A stretch of 64,000 nt of DNA, taken from assembly GCF_900091585.1 (NCBI RefSeq), contig NZ_FMHT01000003.1, positions 806,001 through 870,000 of the forward strand. Reading direction: 5' to 3'. This document shows positions 43,992-52,747 of the stretch, piece by piece. Position numbers and translations under genes: made by a program. How positions within the stretch are numbered: position 1 is the first letter of the stretch; the number at the start of each line of letters is the position of its first letter. This stretch comes from Micromonospora nigra (lineage in GTDB: Bacteria > Actinomycetota > Actinomycetes > Mycobacteriales > Micromonosporaceae). Under the pieces are notes generated by a model. It saw only the letters and a program-made list of their open reading frames with translations, did not search any database and was not told where the DNA came from.

Positions 43992-44150
43992 GCCTCCAGT
44001 ATCACCGTCCGAGATGTCCCATGAGCCGGAATTTGTCTGCGTGACTGGAATGGTCACGCCGGGGCGTCGACAACCAGCGCCGCGCTGCATGCCGACGCCC
44101 CCGGCTTCCAGACGAAGCCGCGACGGCGATGGACGGGTGAGGGCCACGAA

Positions 44151-44882
44151 CTACACCCTTCGCGGTGCGTCTCGGGCGTCATCCCGGACCTGACCGGCTT
44201 GCTCCCTGCCGGTGTCGCGTATCGCTGCGGCGCTCTCTGCGGCGGTGGACCGCAGCGCTTCTGACGCCTGCTGCGCGGGCTCGCGGAGGTTGTCCTGCAC
44301 CTGGTGCATCACATTGGCGGCCTGTTGCTTGACCTGGCCGGAGTGCTCCTTCAGCTGGTGTTGTGCCCGTTCGGCGAGATCGCGTTCCTTCCTGCTCGGC
44401 GGGATGAGCGAGGCGGCGAGCAGACCGGCTCCGAAGGCGATGAGGCCCGCGGCAAGCGGATTGCCCTGGGCTCGCTCACGGGATGCCTCAGCCAGTGCCT
44501 GGGCACGGTGCCCTGCGGCGGACACCGCGTCCGACGCCTGGTGTGCCGCACCCGTGACGGCGTTCGCACCACGATGTGCCATGCCGGAAACCGTGTCCGA
44601 GGCCTCGTGTGCCGCACCTGTCGCTTGCTCCACACCATGGTGGGCCGCATCGGAGACCCGGTGCGCGGCCGCGGAGCTTTGATAGACGGTGCTGTCCTTC
44701 GTGTGTCTGGCGGTGCCCATGACCTTGTCGACGGCATGGCTCACCCGGCCGCGGGCGCGGGTCGCCTGGTCCGAGGCGATGCGGCGCGGGTTGGCCTTGT
44801 AGGCGATGGCGTCGACGTCGTCGCTCAGCTCGGCTCTGGTGGTCTCGATATCGCGCCGGATCCTGTCCGGATCGTTCGACAT
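44151..44882 (-). CDS. DUF3618 protein
   Basis: 243 aa. SNDPDRIRRDIETTRAELSDDVDAI is the DUF3618 signature. The middle part is a long amphipathic Ala/His/Ser repeat region (AHRVSDAAHHGVEQATGAAH), LEA-like, then a hydrophobic helix (LAAGLIAFGAGLLAASLIPPS) and a coiled coil. ATG 44882 follows GGGAGAG. Last of three overlapping or close genes likely to coat or stabilise the membrane under stress. Confidence 0.88.
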   Translation of the reverse strand: MSNDPDRIRRDIETTRAELSDDVDAIAYKANPRRIASDQATRARGRVSHAVDKVMGTARHTKDSTVYQSSAAAHRVSDAAHHGVEQATGAAHEASDTVSGMAHRGANAVTGAAHQASDAVSAAGHRAQALAEASRERAQGNPLAAGLIAFGAGLLAASLIPPSRKERDLAERAQHQLKEHSGQVKQQAANVMHQVQDNLREPAQQASEALRSTAAESAAAIRDTGREQAGQVRDDARDAPRRV

Positions 44883-44899
44883 GATGGCTCTCCCTCGTG

Positions 44900-45310
44900 T
44901 CAGCGGCCCCTGACCGCGTCCGGTATGTCGCGCGCCGTCTCTCTGGTGCGCGTCAGCACGTCGACCTCGCGCATCTGCGTGCGGGCTCGCGAGGCGAGCA
45001 CGCCGCAGACCACGGCCCACAGGACGGCCACGATCAACGCCGCCCACCCCTGGTCCATCACGTTGGACAGGCCCCACCACAGCGCATGCGACACGAACAG
45101 CAGGGTGAGCAGCGCCGCGATCGCGGCGGCGGCGAACAGGCCCGCCGCAGTACCGGCGGTGCGTGCTTCCACACGCAGTTCGGCCTTCGCCAGGTCGACC
45201 TCCTGCCGCATGAGCAGCGAGAAGTTGCGACTGGCGTCGGAGAGCAGTTCACCGAAGGAGGCCTGGGTCTTGTCCGGGCCGCCGGGGGCGCTGGCGGGTG
45301 AGGTGCTCAC
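44900..45310 (-). CDS. phage-holin-superfamily membrane protein (DUF1469-like)
   Basis: 136 aa. FGELLSDASRNFSLLMRQEVDLAKAEL is characteristic of the actinobacterial phage-holin-III/DUF1469 family, followed by two transmembrane helices (LFAAAAIAALLTLLFVSHAL and LIVAVLWAVVCGVLA). These are chromosomal envelope proteins, not true holins. GTG 45310 overlaps the TGA of the upstream gene (GTGA), showing coupling. Confidence 0.88.
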   Translation of the reverse strand: MSTSPASAPGGPDKTQASFGELLSDASRNFSLLMRQEVDLAKAELRVEARTAGTAAGLFAAAAIAALLTLLFVSHALWWGLSNVMDQGWAALIVAVLWAVVCGVLASRARTQMREVDVLTRTRETARDIPDAVRGR

Positions 45311-46014
45311 GGGCCCACCTCGGTGCCGGTCGGGCCGTGCCGCACCGTGGTGGCCGTGGTCGGAGACGGCACCGCGGTGGCCGTGGTCGGAGACGGCGGC
45401 GCGTGAAGCGGCGTCACCACCGGCACGCCCGGCTGCCCTGCGGGCACTTCTCCGGATACCCGTCCGGCTCCGTGACCGCCGTGACCGCCGTGGCCTTCGT
45501 GACCGTCGTGTCCCGAGCCAGAACCGAGGGCGCGAGTCAGTCGGCCGGCGAGCAGTCCGGCTATGGCCGCGCCCGCGAGAAACGTTCCGGGGTGCCGGCT
45601 GGCGTACTCGCGCACCTCCCGGACCAGGTCGCCGGGTTGTCGAGCGTCGAGCCAGCCGGCGGCCTGCTCGGCGACGTCCGCGCCTCGGCGGACCACCTGC
45701 GAACCCGGTCCACCGTGATCGCTGTCAGCCATCGACCGCAACTCCGTGCCCAGCGCGCGCAGACTGTCGGCAGCGCGCTTCTGTTGCTGCTGGGCCTGCG
45801 ACCGGGCCTTCGATGAGGCTTCCCGTACCAGGCCGGACGCCTGTTGCCGGGTCTCCGAGGCAAGGTGCTTGCCCTGCTCGGCTGCCTCGTGCGCGACGCC
45901 TTCGCCGGCTTGGACCGCCTCGTGCCCCACCCGAGTGGCCGCCTCGCGGGCCCGGTGTGCGGTACCACCGCCTGACGCGGACGGCGGAGAGCCAGTCTCC
46001 CTGTGCGATGTCAT
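45307..46014 (-). CDS. YtxH/LEA-like amphipathic membrane-associated protein
   Basis: 235 aa. Residues 20-100 form a long amphipathic helix with repeats (REAATRVGHEAVQAGEGVAH, ETRQQASGLVREASSKARS). Then a short conserved part (DLVREVREYASRHPGTFLAG) and a hydrophobic helix (AGAAIAGLLAGRLTRAL), a Gly/His run (HDGHEGHGGHGGHG) that could bind metal, and a Thr/Pro tail with a duplicated SPTTAT motif. First gene of the DUF3618 operon. Confidence 0.8.
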   Translation of the reverse strand: MTSHRETGSPPSASGGGTAHRAREAATRVGHEAVQAGEGVAHEAAEQGKHLASETRQQASGLVREASSKARSQAQQQQKRAADSLRALGTELRSMADSDHGGPGSQVVRRGADVAEQAAGWLDARQPGDLVREVREYASRHPGTFLAGAAIAGLLAGRLTRALGSGSGHDGHEGHGGHGGHGAGRVSGEVPAGQPGVPVVTPLHAPPSPTTATAVPSPTTATTVRHGPTGTEVGP

Positions 46015-46030
46015 CCGTGTCCCCTCTCTA

Positions 46031-46054
46031 GCCCGCCCCCAGCAGAGGGCGGGC
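46031..46054. terminator. hairpin terminator
   Basis: GCCCGCCC (46031-46038) pairs with GGGCGGGC (46047-46054) around an 8-nt loop, after the DUF4386 gene and before the YtxH-like gene on the minus strand. Confidence 0.6.
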
Positions 46055-46192
46055 CGGTCGCTTACCCGGAAGGAGGCGTTGAACACGCTGCCCCGGTACG
46101 CGCAGGCGCCATCCGGGCGTGCGGCGGCCGGGACGACGGCTTGGACAATCGGCGATCCGGCCCGGAAGCCCCTGCCGCCCGCATCGCACAGC

Positions 46193-46954
46193 TCAGTGGG
46201 CGGCGGCCGGAGTCCGCGTGTCGAGTTCGGGAATCCGCACGGCCTTGACCAGCAGCCACGCGATGAACGCCAGTTCCGCGACCGCCGGGAGGGTCATCGC
46301 GAACGGTGAGATGGCGGCGCCGAAGTCGGGGGCGAGCAGTCGCGCGAACACGTCCACGAGGTGACCGAGGCATCCGATCACCAGCAGGCCGCCCAACACG
46401 GCGGGAAAGTAGCCCGACCTGACGACCAGGTAGCCCAGCGGGAGCAGCCACAGGCCGAAGTACGTCTGGGCGATGAGGAACCCGTCGTGCTGCAGGTCGG
46501 CGAACAGCACCGCCAACTGGTCGGCGGCTGCCGGACCGAAGGCGTCCGCGTAGCCCTGGCCGGTGACGATCGTCAGGGCCGCCTGCTGGTTGAGCAGGTT
46601 CAGGCTCTGGATCGCCACGCTGACCGCCACGAAGGTGACCATCACGGCAGCCACCAGCTGGTTGACATGTTTGAGCAGGAGATACAGGGCCACGGCGGTC
46701 GACAGGAAGGCCGTGGCCCCCAGCAACTCGCTGACGAGACCGATGCGGAACAGGGTGGCCGAGGTGGCGATGTTGTCGGCCGTGACCGCCGCGTTCCCTG
46801 GCTCGACGATGCGGGTGTTCACCAGCCCGGCGAAGATGGTGAACACGGCGACGACCAGGTACAGGGCCCCCGCGATCCTCGCGAGTGTCCTCGGGGCGGT
46901 CACGGTTTGCCCCCTGCCCATGACGTGCGGGGCTACCGTGGATCCGCCGCTCAC
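46193..46954 (-). CDS. DUF4386 membrane protein
   Basis: 253 aa. ARIAGALYLVVAVFTIFAGLV and a FRIGLVSELLGATAFLSTAVALYLLLKHVN segment are typical of DUF4386, with six hydrophobic helices. GTG 46954 overlaps the TGA of the upstream reductase-like gene (GTGA). It is in the TetR-controlled operon. Function unknown. Confidence 0.9.
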   Translation of the reverse strand: MSGGSTVAPHVMGRGQTVTAPRTLARIAGALYLVVAVFTIFAGLVNTRIVEPGNAAVTADNIATSATLFRIGLVSELLGATAFLSTAVALYLLLKHVNQLVAAVMVTFVAVSVAIQSLNLLNQQAALTIVTGQGYADAFGPAAADQLAVLFADLQHDGFLIAQTYFGLWLLPLGYLVVRSGYFPAVLGGLLVIGCLGHLVDVFARLLAPDFGAAISPFAMTLPAVAELAFIAWLLVKAVRIPELDTRTPAAAH

Positions 46955-47685
46955 GCCGGACCACCGGCGTGCGCGAGGGCCGACGGGGTCAGCCGGCCGA
47001 CGATCGCCGGGGCCTCCCGGACGAGGGCGTCGTTCTCGACCGCCTCGACCATGAAGCGGGCGTAGTCCACCCGCGGGGTCAGATTGCTCGCGAGGACGGG
47101 GTCACCCACGTGCCGGCTCCACACCGGCAGGCCCTGACTCTCGCTCTCCACCAGGTCGCTGCCACGAACGACCGTCCAGTTGGTGTTGCTGGCGAAGATC
47201 CTTCGGCACGCCTCCACCTGGTCGTCCACATCCACGAACCGGGCCAGCTTGGCCAGCCGCCCGAACACCGCCACGGAGACCCTGAACGTGCGGGTGTACA
47301 CGTCCTTCCCGTCGCGGGTGATGTGCCAGCCGCAGGAGAACACCAGACGGGCGCCCGGACGGGCGTGGTCGAGCACAGCCTGGGCGGTGCCGGAGGCGTA
47401 CCGCTTCACCCCCCACGGCACCAGCACGGTGAGCACGGCGTCGCACCCGTTCACCGCCCGCGCGATGACCGCAGGGGCGTCGGTCGGTCCGGGAACCACC
47501 GTGATCCGTCCCTCGTACCCGGCGAGCTTGTGCACGCTCTGCTCCCGGCACACACCGACAACGTCGTACCCCCGGTCCAGGGCGTGCTGCACCATGTAAC
47601 GCCCCAGCTTCCCGGACGCACCGACGATGCACACCCGCTTCCCCGTGCCCGGCTTTCCGACCTCGTCCACACCGTTCCGTTCCAC
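46951..47685 (-). CDS. NAD(P)-binding atypical SDR / NmrA-like protein
   Basis: 244 aa. GKRVCIVGASGKLGRYMVQHALDRG is the Rossmann glycine motif (GxxGxxG), with VVPGPTDAPAVIARAVNGCDAVLTVL and FSCGWHITRDGKD following, as in NAD(P)H-binding epimerase-like or NmrA-like proteins. GTG 47685 follows GAGGAGCGAGC. First gene of the unit driven by the promoter at 47753-47725. Confidence 0.88.
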   Translation of the reverse strand: MERNGVDEVGKPGTGKRVCIVGASGKLGRYMVQHALDRGYDVVGVCREQSVHKLAGYEGRITVVPGPTDAPAVIARAVNGCDAVLTVLVPWGVKRYASGTAQAVLDHARPGARLVFSCGWHITRDGKDVYTRTFRVSVAVFGRLAKLARFVDVDDQVEACRRIFASNTNWTVVRGSDLVESESQGLPVWSRHVGDPVLASNLTPRVDYARFMVEAVENDALVREAPAIVGRLTPSALAHAGGPA

Positions 47686-47710
47686 GCTCGCTCCTCAGCA
47701 TCGCATCTCA

Positions 47711-47753
47711 ACCTTACGCCGTAAGGTATAGCCTTGCACTGTAAGGTTGTCAA
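47711..47753 (-). promoter_or_regulatory. promoter with double TetR-type operator
   Basis: On the minus strand TTGACA (47753-47748), a 17-bp spacer and TATACC (47730-47725) form a near-consensus promoter for the NAD(P)-binding/DUF4386 operon. Two 17-bp palindromes overlap it: ACCTTAC-GCC-GTAAGGT (47711-47727, perfect) and GCCTTGC-ACT-GTAAGGT (47731-47747, imperfect), with centres 20 bp apart. The adjacent divergent TetR gene is the obvious binder. Confidence 0.82.
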
Positions 47754-47779
47754 TCCGCCCCCACCAGCAGGAGGATCTC

Positions 47780-48460
47780 GTGGCCACGGAGCCAGCCGGC
47801 ACGCCTGCGCCCCGGCGCAACTCGCTGAGTAAGGAGATGGTGCTGCGCGCAGCGGTCGCGCTGGCGGACGAGGCCGGCACCGGTGCGCCGAGCATGCGGA
47901 AGCTCGCCGAGCGGCTCGGCGTCGAGGCCATGTCGCTGTACCACCACTTCCGCAACAAGGACCTGATCCTCGACGGCATGGTCGACCTCGTCTTCAGCGA
48001 GATCGAGCTCCCGTCGGACGACGTCGAGTGGCGGATCGCGATGCGACGCCGGGCAGTATCGACGCGCGGTACGCTGCGCCGGCACCCGTGGGCGATCAGC
48101 CTGATGGACTCCCGGGCCAACCCCGGCCAGGCGACGCTGCGCCACCACGACGCGGTGATCGGCTGCCTACGGTCGGGCGGCTTCTCCATCGCCGGCGCGG
48201 CACACGCCGTCTCGGTGCTGGACAGCTACATCTACGGGTTCACGCTGCAGGAGCTCAGCCTGCCCTTCACGTCGACCGACGGCGTGGAGGACGTGGCGGG
48301 CTCGATTCTCGAGCGGATGCCCCGCGACGAACTCCCGCACCTCACCGAGATGATCGTCCATCGCGCCCTGAAGCCTGGTTACACGTACACGGCGGAGTTC
48401 GAGGTCGGGCTCGACCTGATCCTCGATGGACTGCATCGACAGCGCGAAACGTGGCGGTGA
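47780..48460 (+). CDS. TetR/AcrR-family repressor
   Basis: 226 aa from GTG 47780, preceded by AGGAGGATCTC. Helix-turn-helix APSMRKLAERLGVEAMSLYHHFRNKDLILD; the C-terminal helices (HPWAISLMDSRANPGQATLRHHD) resemble the TetR_C class of TetR/Tn10-type ligand-binding domains. It diverges from the NAD(P)-binding/DUF4386 operon with the double operator between them. Confidence 0.92.
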   Translation: MATEPAGTPAPRRNSLSKEMVLRAAVALADEAGTGAPSMRKLAERLGVEAMSLYHHFRNKDLILDGMVDLVFSEIELPSDDVEWRIAMRRRAVSTRGTLRRHPWAISLMDSRANPGQATLRHHDAVIGCLRSGGFSIAGAAHAVSVLDSYIYGFTLQELSLPFTSTDGVEDVAGSILERMPRDELPHLTEMIVHRALKPGYTYTAEFEVGLDLILDGLHRQRETWR

Positions 48461-48678
48461 CCCTCCCTGCGGGCTTGCGCACAGACCGGCGCGGCCCCCG
48501 GTCGAGTCAGCCCACGCGCGCGTCCGATGCGCGATCGCGGATTACCGGAGTGCCCGCGCCGACAGCCGCCGAGACCGCCCCGATGCTCGTCGGCGAACGC
48601 CAGGAAGCGGGAGACGGGTGGGGATCGGCAGCGTCGGTGACGCCGCGGAGGTGGTCGCCACCGGGCAGGGCGCGGCCG

Positions 48679-48891
48679 TCAATCGGCAAAGGCGAGGTCG
48701 TGCTCGGCCAGCGCGGCCGCCAGGATGCGGACCGCCTTCGGCCCCACCCCGTGCAGGGCCAGGAGGTCGCGGCGGCTGTGGGCAGCGACCTGAGCAAGCG
48801 TCATGATGCCGGCTTCGAGCAGAGCGCTGTTGGCCGGTCGCCCGATGGGCGGCAGGTCCCCGATCTGTGCGGGCACACGGCGAGTACTCAC
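48679..48891 (-). CDS. small helix-hairpin-helix protein
   Basis: 70 aa from GTG 48891. LPPIGRPANSALLEAGIMTLAQVAAHSRRDLLALHGVGPKAVRILAAAL is one complete pair of helix-hairpin-helix motifs (HGVGPKA), a non-specific DNA-binding fold. Such small proteins are common in actinomycetes; role unknown. Confidence 0.82.
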   Translation of the reverse strand: MSTRRVPAQIGDLPPIGRPANSALLEAGIMTLAQVAAHSRRDLLALHGVGPKAVRILAAALAEHDLAFAD

Positions 48892-49163
48892 GCGATCACG
48901 ATAGCCCGGTCTCCCGGTCTGTGTTCGGTGCCTTCGGCGGCGAATGCGACACTACGCGGCGAATCTCGTCGCGGTCCTTCGACGACCGCCGCCTCGGAGT
49001 GGGCGTACCCACCCGCACCACGGGAGGCCGGCGGAAGGCGGGGACGGTACGCCGCACCACCACCTCGCAATCACCTGGGATTCACCTGCGTCCGGAACGA
49101 ACCGGACGGCCGTATTTCTCGTGTTGAGGGTCAGGGTCGCGGAATCACAGTCATGGAGGCACG

Positions 49164-50021
49164 ATGCCCACGGTTCGCACTGGTCCGGTCGTCGGACTGA
49201 TCGTGCAGGTCGTCCTGTTGGCGGTGCTCGCCACAACGGTGGGCCTCGGGGTGGCGGGTTGGTTGGCGGGCCTGGGGTACGGAATCGTCCTGTGCGCCCT
49301 GCTCAGCCGGGGCCTGCGTCGTTCGGGTGCGGGGAGTCTCGGCCCGGCCGACCGGGTGACTTTGGGCCGGGCGATCCTCGTCGGGTGCGTGACGGCCCTG
49401 GCGGCGGACTCGTTCGACCAGTCGGCGCCGATCGCGTTGATGGTGACGCTCACCGCCGTGGCGCTGGCGCTCGACGCGGTGGACGGCTACACGGCCCGCC
49501 GCACCGGAACCTCCAGCGAGTTGGGCGCACGCTTCGACATGGAGATCGACTCCTTCCTCGTGCTGGTGCTCTGTGTCCACGTGGCACAGTCGGCGGGGAG
49601 CTGGGTGCTGGCGATCGGCGCGATGCGGTACGCCTTCGTCGCCGCCAGCTGGGTGCTGCCGTGGATGCGTGGCTCGTTGCCGGGGCGCTACTGGCGTAAG
49701 GTCGTCGCGGCGGTCCAGGGGGTCATGTTGACGGTGGCGATGGCCGGGGTGCTGCCCGGTCCGCTGGCGGTCGCCGTGCTGGTGCTGGCGCTGGCGCTGC
49801 TCGTCGAGTCGTTCGGCCGCGATGTCCGCTGGCTGTGGGCGACGCGCCGCACGTCGGCCGGTGCCGCCGCGCCGGCCCGTCCGACCGGGGTGGAGATCCC
49901 GATTCACCCGAGCGTGCACCCGAGCATCGACGTCACCGGCGAGCTGGTCATGGAGGCACCGGTGGGGTGGCGCGACCAGCCGAGGATCACCGTGGCCCGG
50001 GACGGCGGCGTCCGGGTCTGA
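49164..50021 (+). CDS. CDP-alcohol phosphotransferase family membrane protein
   Basis: 285 aa. Six or so transmembrane helices carry DGYTARRTGTSSELGARFDMEID, which fits the CDP-alcohol phosphotransferase signature DGxxARx8GxxxDxxxD exactly. Such enzymes join CDP-diacylglycerol or a CDP-polyol to an alcohol. The C-terminal 50 residues form a soluble tail. ATG 49164 follows GGAGG. It heads a three-gene unit (gaps 71 and 39 bp). Confidence 0.92.
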   Translation: MPTVRTGPVVGLIVQVVLLAVLATTVGLGVAGWLAGLGYGIVLCALLSRGLRRSGAGSLGPADRVTLGRAILVGCVTALAADSFDQSAPIALMVTLTAVALALDAVDGYTARRTGTSSELGARFDMEIDSFLVLVLCVHVAQSAGSWVLAIGAMRYAFVAASWVLPWMRGSLPGRYWRKVVAAVQGVMLTVAMAGVLPGPLAVAVLVLALALLVESFGRDVRWLWATRRTSAGAAAPARPTGVEIPIHPSVHPSIDVTGELVMEAPVGWRDQPRITVARDGGVRV

Positions 50022-50092
50022 GACGCCCGGCCCGCCGCACGACCACGATCCGAGGGTCCCGGCCCCGCCAAAGAACCACGATCGACGGAAGG

Positions 50093-51838
50093 ATGCCCAG
50101 GTTGTCGCTCACGACGCGGGTGCGCCGGCTACCGGCCCAGGCACGGAGGCTGGTGCGGGACACCCCGCCGGCCGACCGAGACCTCGACCGGACGCCGGAT
50201 GGAGCCGAGGGTGACGATCCCGGCGGGAGGACCTGGCGTCGCGTCCGGAGCCGGCTGGCGACCCTGCTGGCCGCGTTGCTCGTGCTGCTCGCGCTCACCG
50301 CGCCGTACGACTTCGGTCGTCTCTCGCCGGCCGCCTTCGTGCGGATACCCCTGGAGGCGCTGCTGCTCCTCGCGCTGCTCCTCGCGCTGCCCCCGGCCGC
50401 CAGGCGGGCGACGGCGGCGCTCGCCGGTGTGGCCCTCGGCCTGTTGGGCCTGCTCAAGCTACTCGACCTGGGGTTCTCCGCATCGCTCGGCCGGGCGTTC
50501 GACCTGGTGCTCGACTGGGCGCTGCTCGACGAGGCGTTCGGTTTCGTCGACGAGTCCTACGGCCGCTCCGCCGCGATCGGCAGCGCGGTCGCGCTGGCGC
50601 TGGTCGCCGGCGTACTACCCGTTCTGGTCACGGTGTCGGTGCTGCGGCTGAGCCGCCTGGTCGTCCGGCACCACACCGGCACCACCCGGGCCGTCGCGGC
50701 GCTGGTGGTCGTCTGGGTGGCGTGCGCCGCTTTCGGCGTCCAGGTGGCTCCGGGCGTGCCGGTCGCCGACACCTCGGCGACCACCCTGGTCAACGGGCAC
50801 GGCTTCCAGGTGCGGCTGCGCCTGGAAGACCGCAGGACGTTCGCCACCACGGTCGACGCCGACCCGTTCCGGGACACACCGGGCGACCAACTGCTCACGG
50901 CGCTGCGCGGCAAGGACGTGGTCGTCGCCTTCGTGGAGAGCTACGGCCGGGACGCCGTCGAGGATCCGGAGTTCGCTCCGCAGATCGGTGCGCTCCTCGA
51001 CGCCGGAACCGACCGGCTGAGCGCGGCAGGCTACTCGGCGCAGAGTGGCTTCCTCACCTCACCGACGATCGGCGGTGGCAGCTGGTTGGCCCATGCCACG
51101 CTGCTCTCCGGCCTGTGGATCGACAACGACCAGCGCCACCGCACCCTGCTGGCGAGCGACCGGATGACCCTGGGCGGTGCCTTCCGGCGGGCGAACTGGC
51201 AGACCGTGGGCGTGATGCCGGCGGTCACCAGGGCATGGCCGGAGGGCTCCTTCTACGGCTACGACCGGTTCTACGACGCCAGGACGCTCGCCTACCAGGG
51301 CCCGGAGTTCAGCTTCGGCACGATGCCCGACCAGTACACCCTGTCCAGCTGGCGGCGCCTTGAGCAGGCGCTACCGGCAGGCCCTCCCGTGATGACCGAA
51401 CTCGCGCTCGTGTCGAGCCACTCCCCCTGGACACCCGTGCCGCCGCTGCTCGACTGGGCCGATCTCGGTGACGGCGGGATCTTCCACGATCACGCCGGGA
51501 ACGCGACGGACGAGAAGCGCCGCAGCGCCGGCCGGATCAAGGCGGACTACCGGCGGTCCGTCGAGTACACGCTGAGCACGCTCATCTCCTACGTCGAGAC
51601 CTACGGCGACGACGACCTCGTGTTCGTCTTCCTCGGCGACCACCAGCCGGCCCCGGTCGTCACCGGCCAGAACGCCAGCCACGACGTGCCGATCACGATC
51701 ATCACCCGGGACCGGGCGGTGCTGGACCGGATCTCCGGTTGGGGCTGGCAGGACGGGCTGAAGCCCGGCCCGCAGGCCCCGGTCTGGCGCATGGACGCCT
51801 TCCGGGACCGGTTCCTGACCGCCTTCGGCCCGCGATAG
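50093..51838 (+). CDS. alkaline-phosphatase-fold membrane transferase (LtaS/sulfatase-like)
   Basis: 581 aa. Four or five transmembrane helices in residues 50-215 (LATLLAALLVLLALTAPYDF, IPLEALLLLALLLAL) lead to an extracellular catalytic domain: DVVVAFVESYGRDAVED (metal site), SPTIGGGSWLAHATLLSG (likely nucleophile Ser/Thr region), LVSSHSPWTPVPP and VFLGDHQPAP (metal ligands). This is the layout of LtaS-like phosphoglycerol or phosphoethanolamine transferases. ATG 50093 has GGAAGG directly before it. Substrate unknown. Confidence 0.85.
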   Translation: MPRLSLTTRVRRLPAQARRLVRDTPPADRDLDRTPDGAEGDDPGGRTWRRVRSRLATLLAALLVLLALTAPYDFGRLSPAAFVRIPLEALLLLALLLALPPAARRATAALAGVALGLLGLLKLLDLGFSASLGRAFDLVLDWALLDEAFGFVDESYGRSAAIGSAVALALVAGVLPVLVTVSVLRLSRLVVRHHTGTTRAVAALVVVWVACAAFGVQVAPGVPVADTSATTLVNGHGFQVRLRLEDRRTFATTVDADPFRDTPGDQLLTALRGKDVVVAFVESYGRDAVEDPEFAPQIGALLDAGTDRLSAAGYSAQSGFLTSPTIGGGSWLAHATLLSGLWIDNDQRHRTLLASDRMTLGGAFRRANWQTVGVMPAVTRAWPEGSFYGYDRFYDARTLAYQGPEFSFGTMPDQYTLSSWRRLEQALPAGPPVMTELALVSSHSPWTPVPPLLDWADLGDGGIFHDHAGNATDEKRRSAGRIKADYRRSVEYTLSTLISYVETYGDDDLVFVFLGDHQPAPVVTGQNASHDVPITIITRDRAVLDRISGWGWQDGLKPGPQAPVWRMDAFRDRFLTAFGPR

Positions 51839-51877
51839 CGCACCTTCAACCACTTCACGAACGGGGACCACAGGTCG

Positions 51878-52687
51878 ATGACGGACACCGTCGCCGCCAG
51901 GATCGCGGCGCTCCAGGACGATCCTGCCACCGCGTCCCTGCGCCGGTCGCTCGACGTGTACTACGGCGACCCGGAACGCGACGCGCGGATGGACGCGTTC
52001 TACGCCCGCCTGGTCGCGCCCGGGGATCTCGTCTTCGACATCGGTTCCCACGTGGGTGACCACGTCGGCAGCTTCCGCCGGCTCGGAGCGCGGGTCGTGG
52101 CCGTGGAGCCGCAGCCGCTCTGCCTGCGCGCCCTGCGCGCGATCTACGCCGGAGACGACCAGGTGACGCTGGTCGAGGCAGCCTGCGGCGCGGTCGCCGG
52201 GAGCGTACGGTTCCATGTCAACTCCGCCAATCCGACCGTGTCGACCGCGTCCTCCCACTTCGTGCGGGCTGCCGTCGGCGCGGGCGGCTGGGAGGGCGAG
52301 GTGTGGGACTCGGAGATCGAGGTCCCGGTCGTGACCGTCGACGCGCTGGTGGAGCAGTACGGGGTGCCGGCCTTCGCGAAGATCGACGTGGAGGGTTTCG
52401 AGGACGCGGTGCTGGCCGGACTGAGCCGTCCGCTGCCCGCCCTCTCGTTCGAGTTCACCACGATCGCGCGCGAGGTCGCGCTGCGGTGTCTCGACCGACT
52501 GACCGCGCTCGGCTTCGACGGGTTCGACGTCGCGCTGGGCGACGACAAGTCGATGACGTTCGAGTCCTGGGTGCCCGCACACGAGATGGCGGCCCACCTG
52601 GTCACGCTGCCCCACGAGGCCAACTCCGGTGACGTGTACTGCGTGTCCCGGAGCGGTTCGGACCGCTCCGGGGGCGGCGCAGGGTGA
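51878..52687 (+). CDS. FkbM-family methyltransferase
   Basis: 269 aa. SAM-binding motif VFDIGSHVGDHVGSFRRLGARVVAVEP and the FkbM-family segment AFAKIDVEGFEDAVLAGL. FkbM enzymes O-methylate sugars, polyketides or glycolipids. Last of the three-gene unit. A perfect 11-bp hairpin (CCCGGAGCGGT 52647-52657 with ACCGCTCCGGG 52662-52672) lies inside its final codons and probably acts as terminator. Confidence 0.9.
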   Translation: MTDTVAARIAALQDDPATASLRRSLDVYYGDPERDARMDAFYARLVAPGDLVFDIGSHVGDHVGSFRRLGARVVAVEPQPLCLRALRAIYAGDDQVTLVEAACGAVAGSVRFHVNSANPTVSTASSHFVRAAVGAGGWEGEVWDSEIEVPVVTVDALVEQYGVPAFAKIDVEGFEDAVLAGLSRPLPALSFEFTTIAREVALRCLDRLTALGFDGFDVALGDDKSMTFESWVPAHEMAAHLVTLPHEANSGDVYCVSRSGSDRSGGGAG

Positions 52688-52747
52688 TGCGACGGCCAGC
52701 GACGCGGCGTTCGCCAGGGGCCAGCGGCGCGAGGTGTTCGGCCAGGG

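Noticed and set aside
44900..45310. Prophage holin
   Set aside because: It is part of a chromosomal DUF3618 operon and no phage structural or lysis genes are present.
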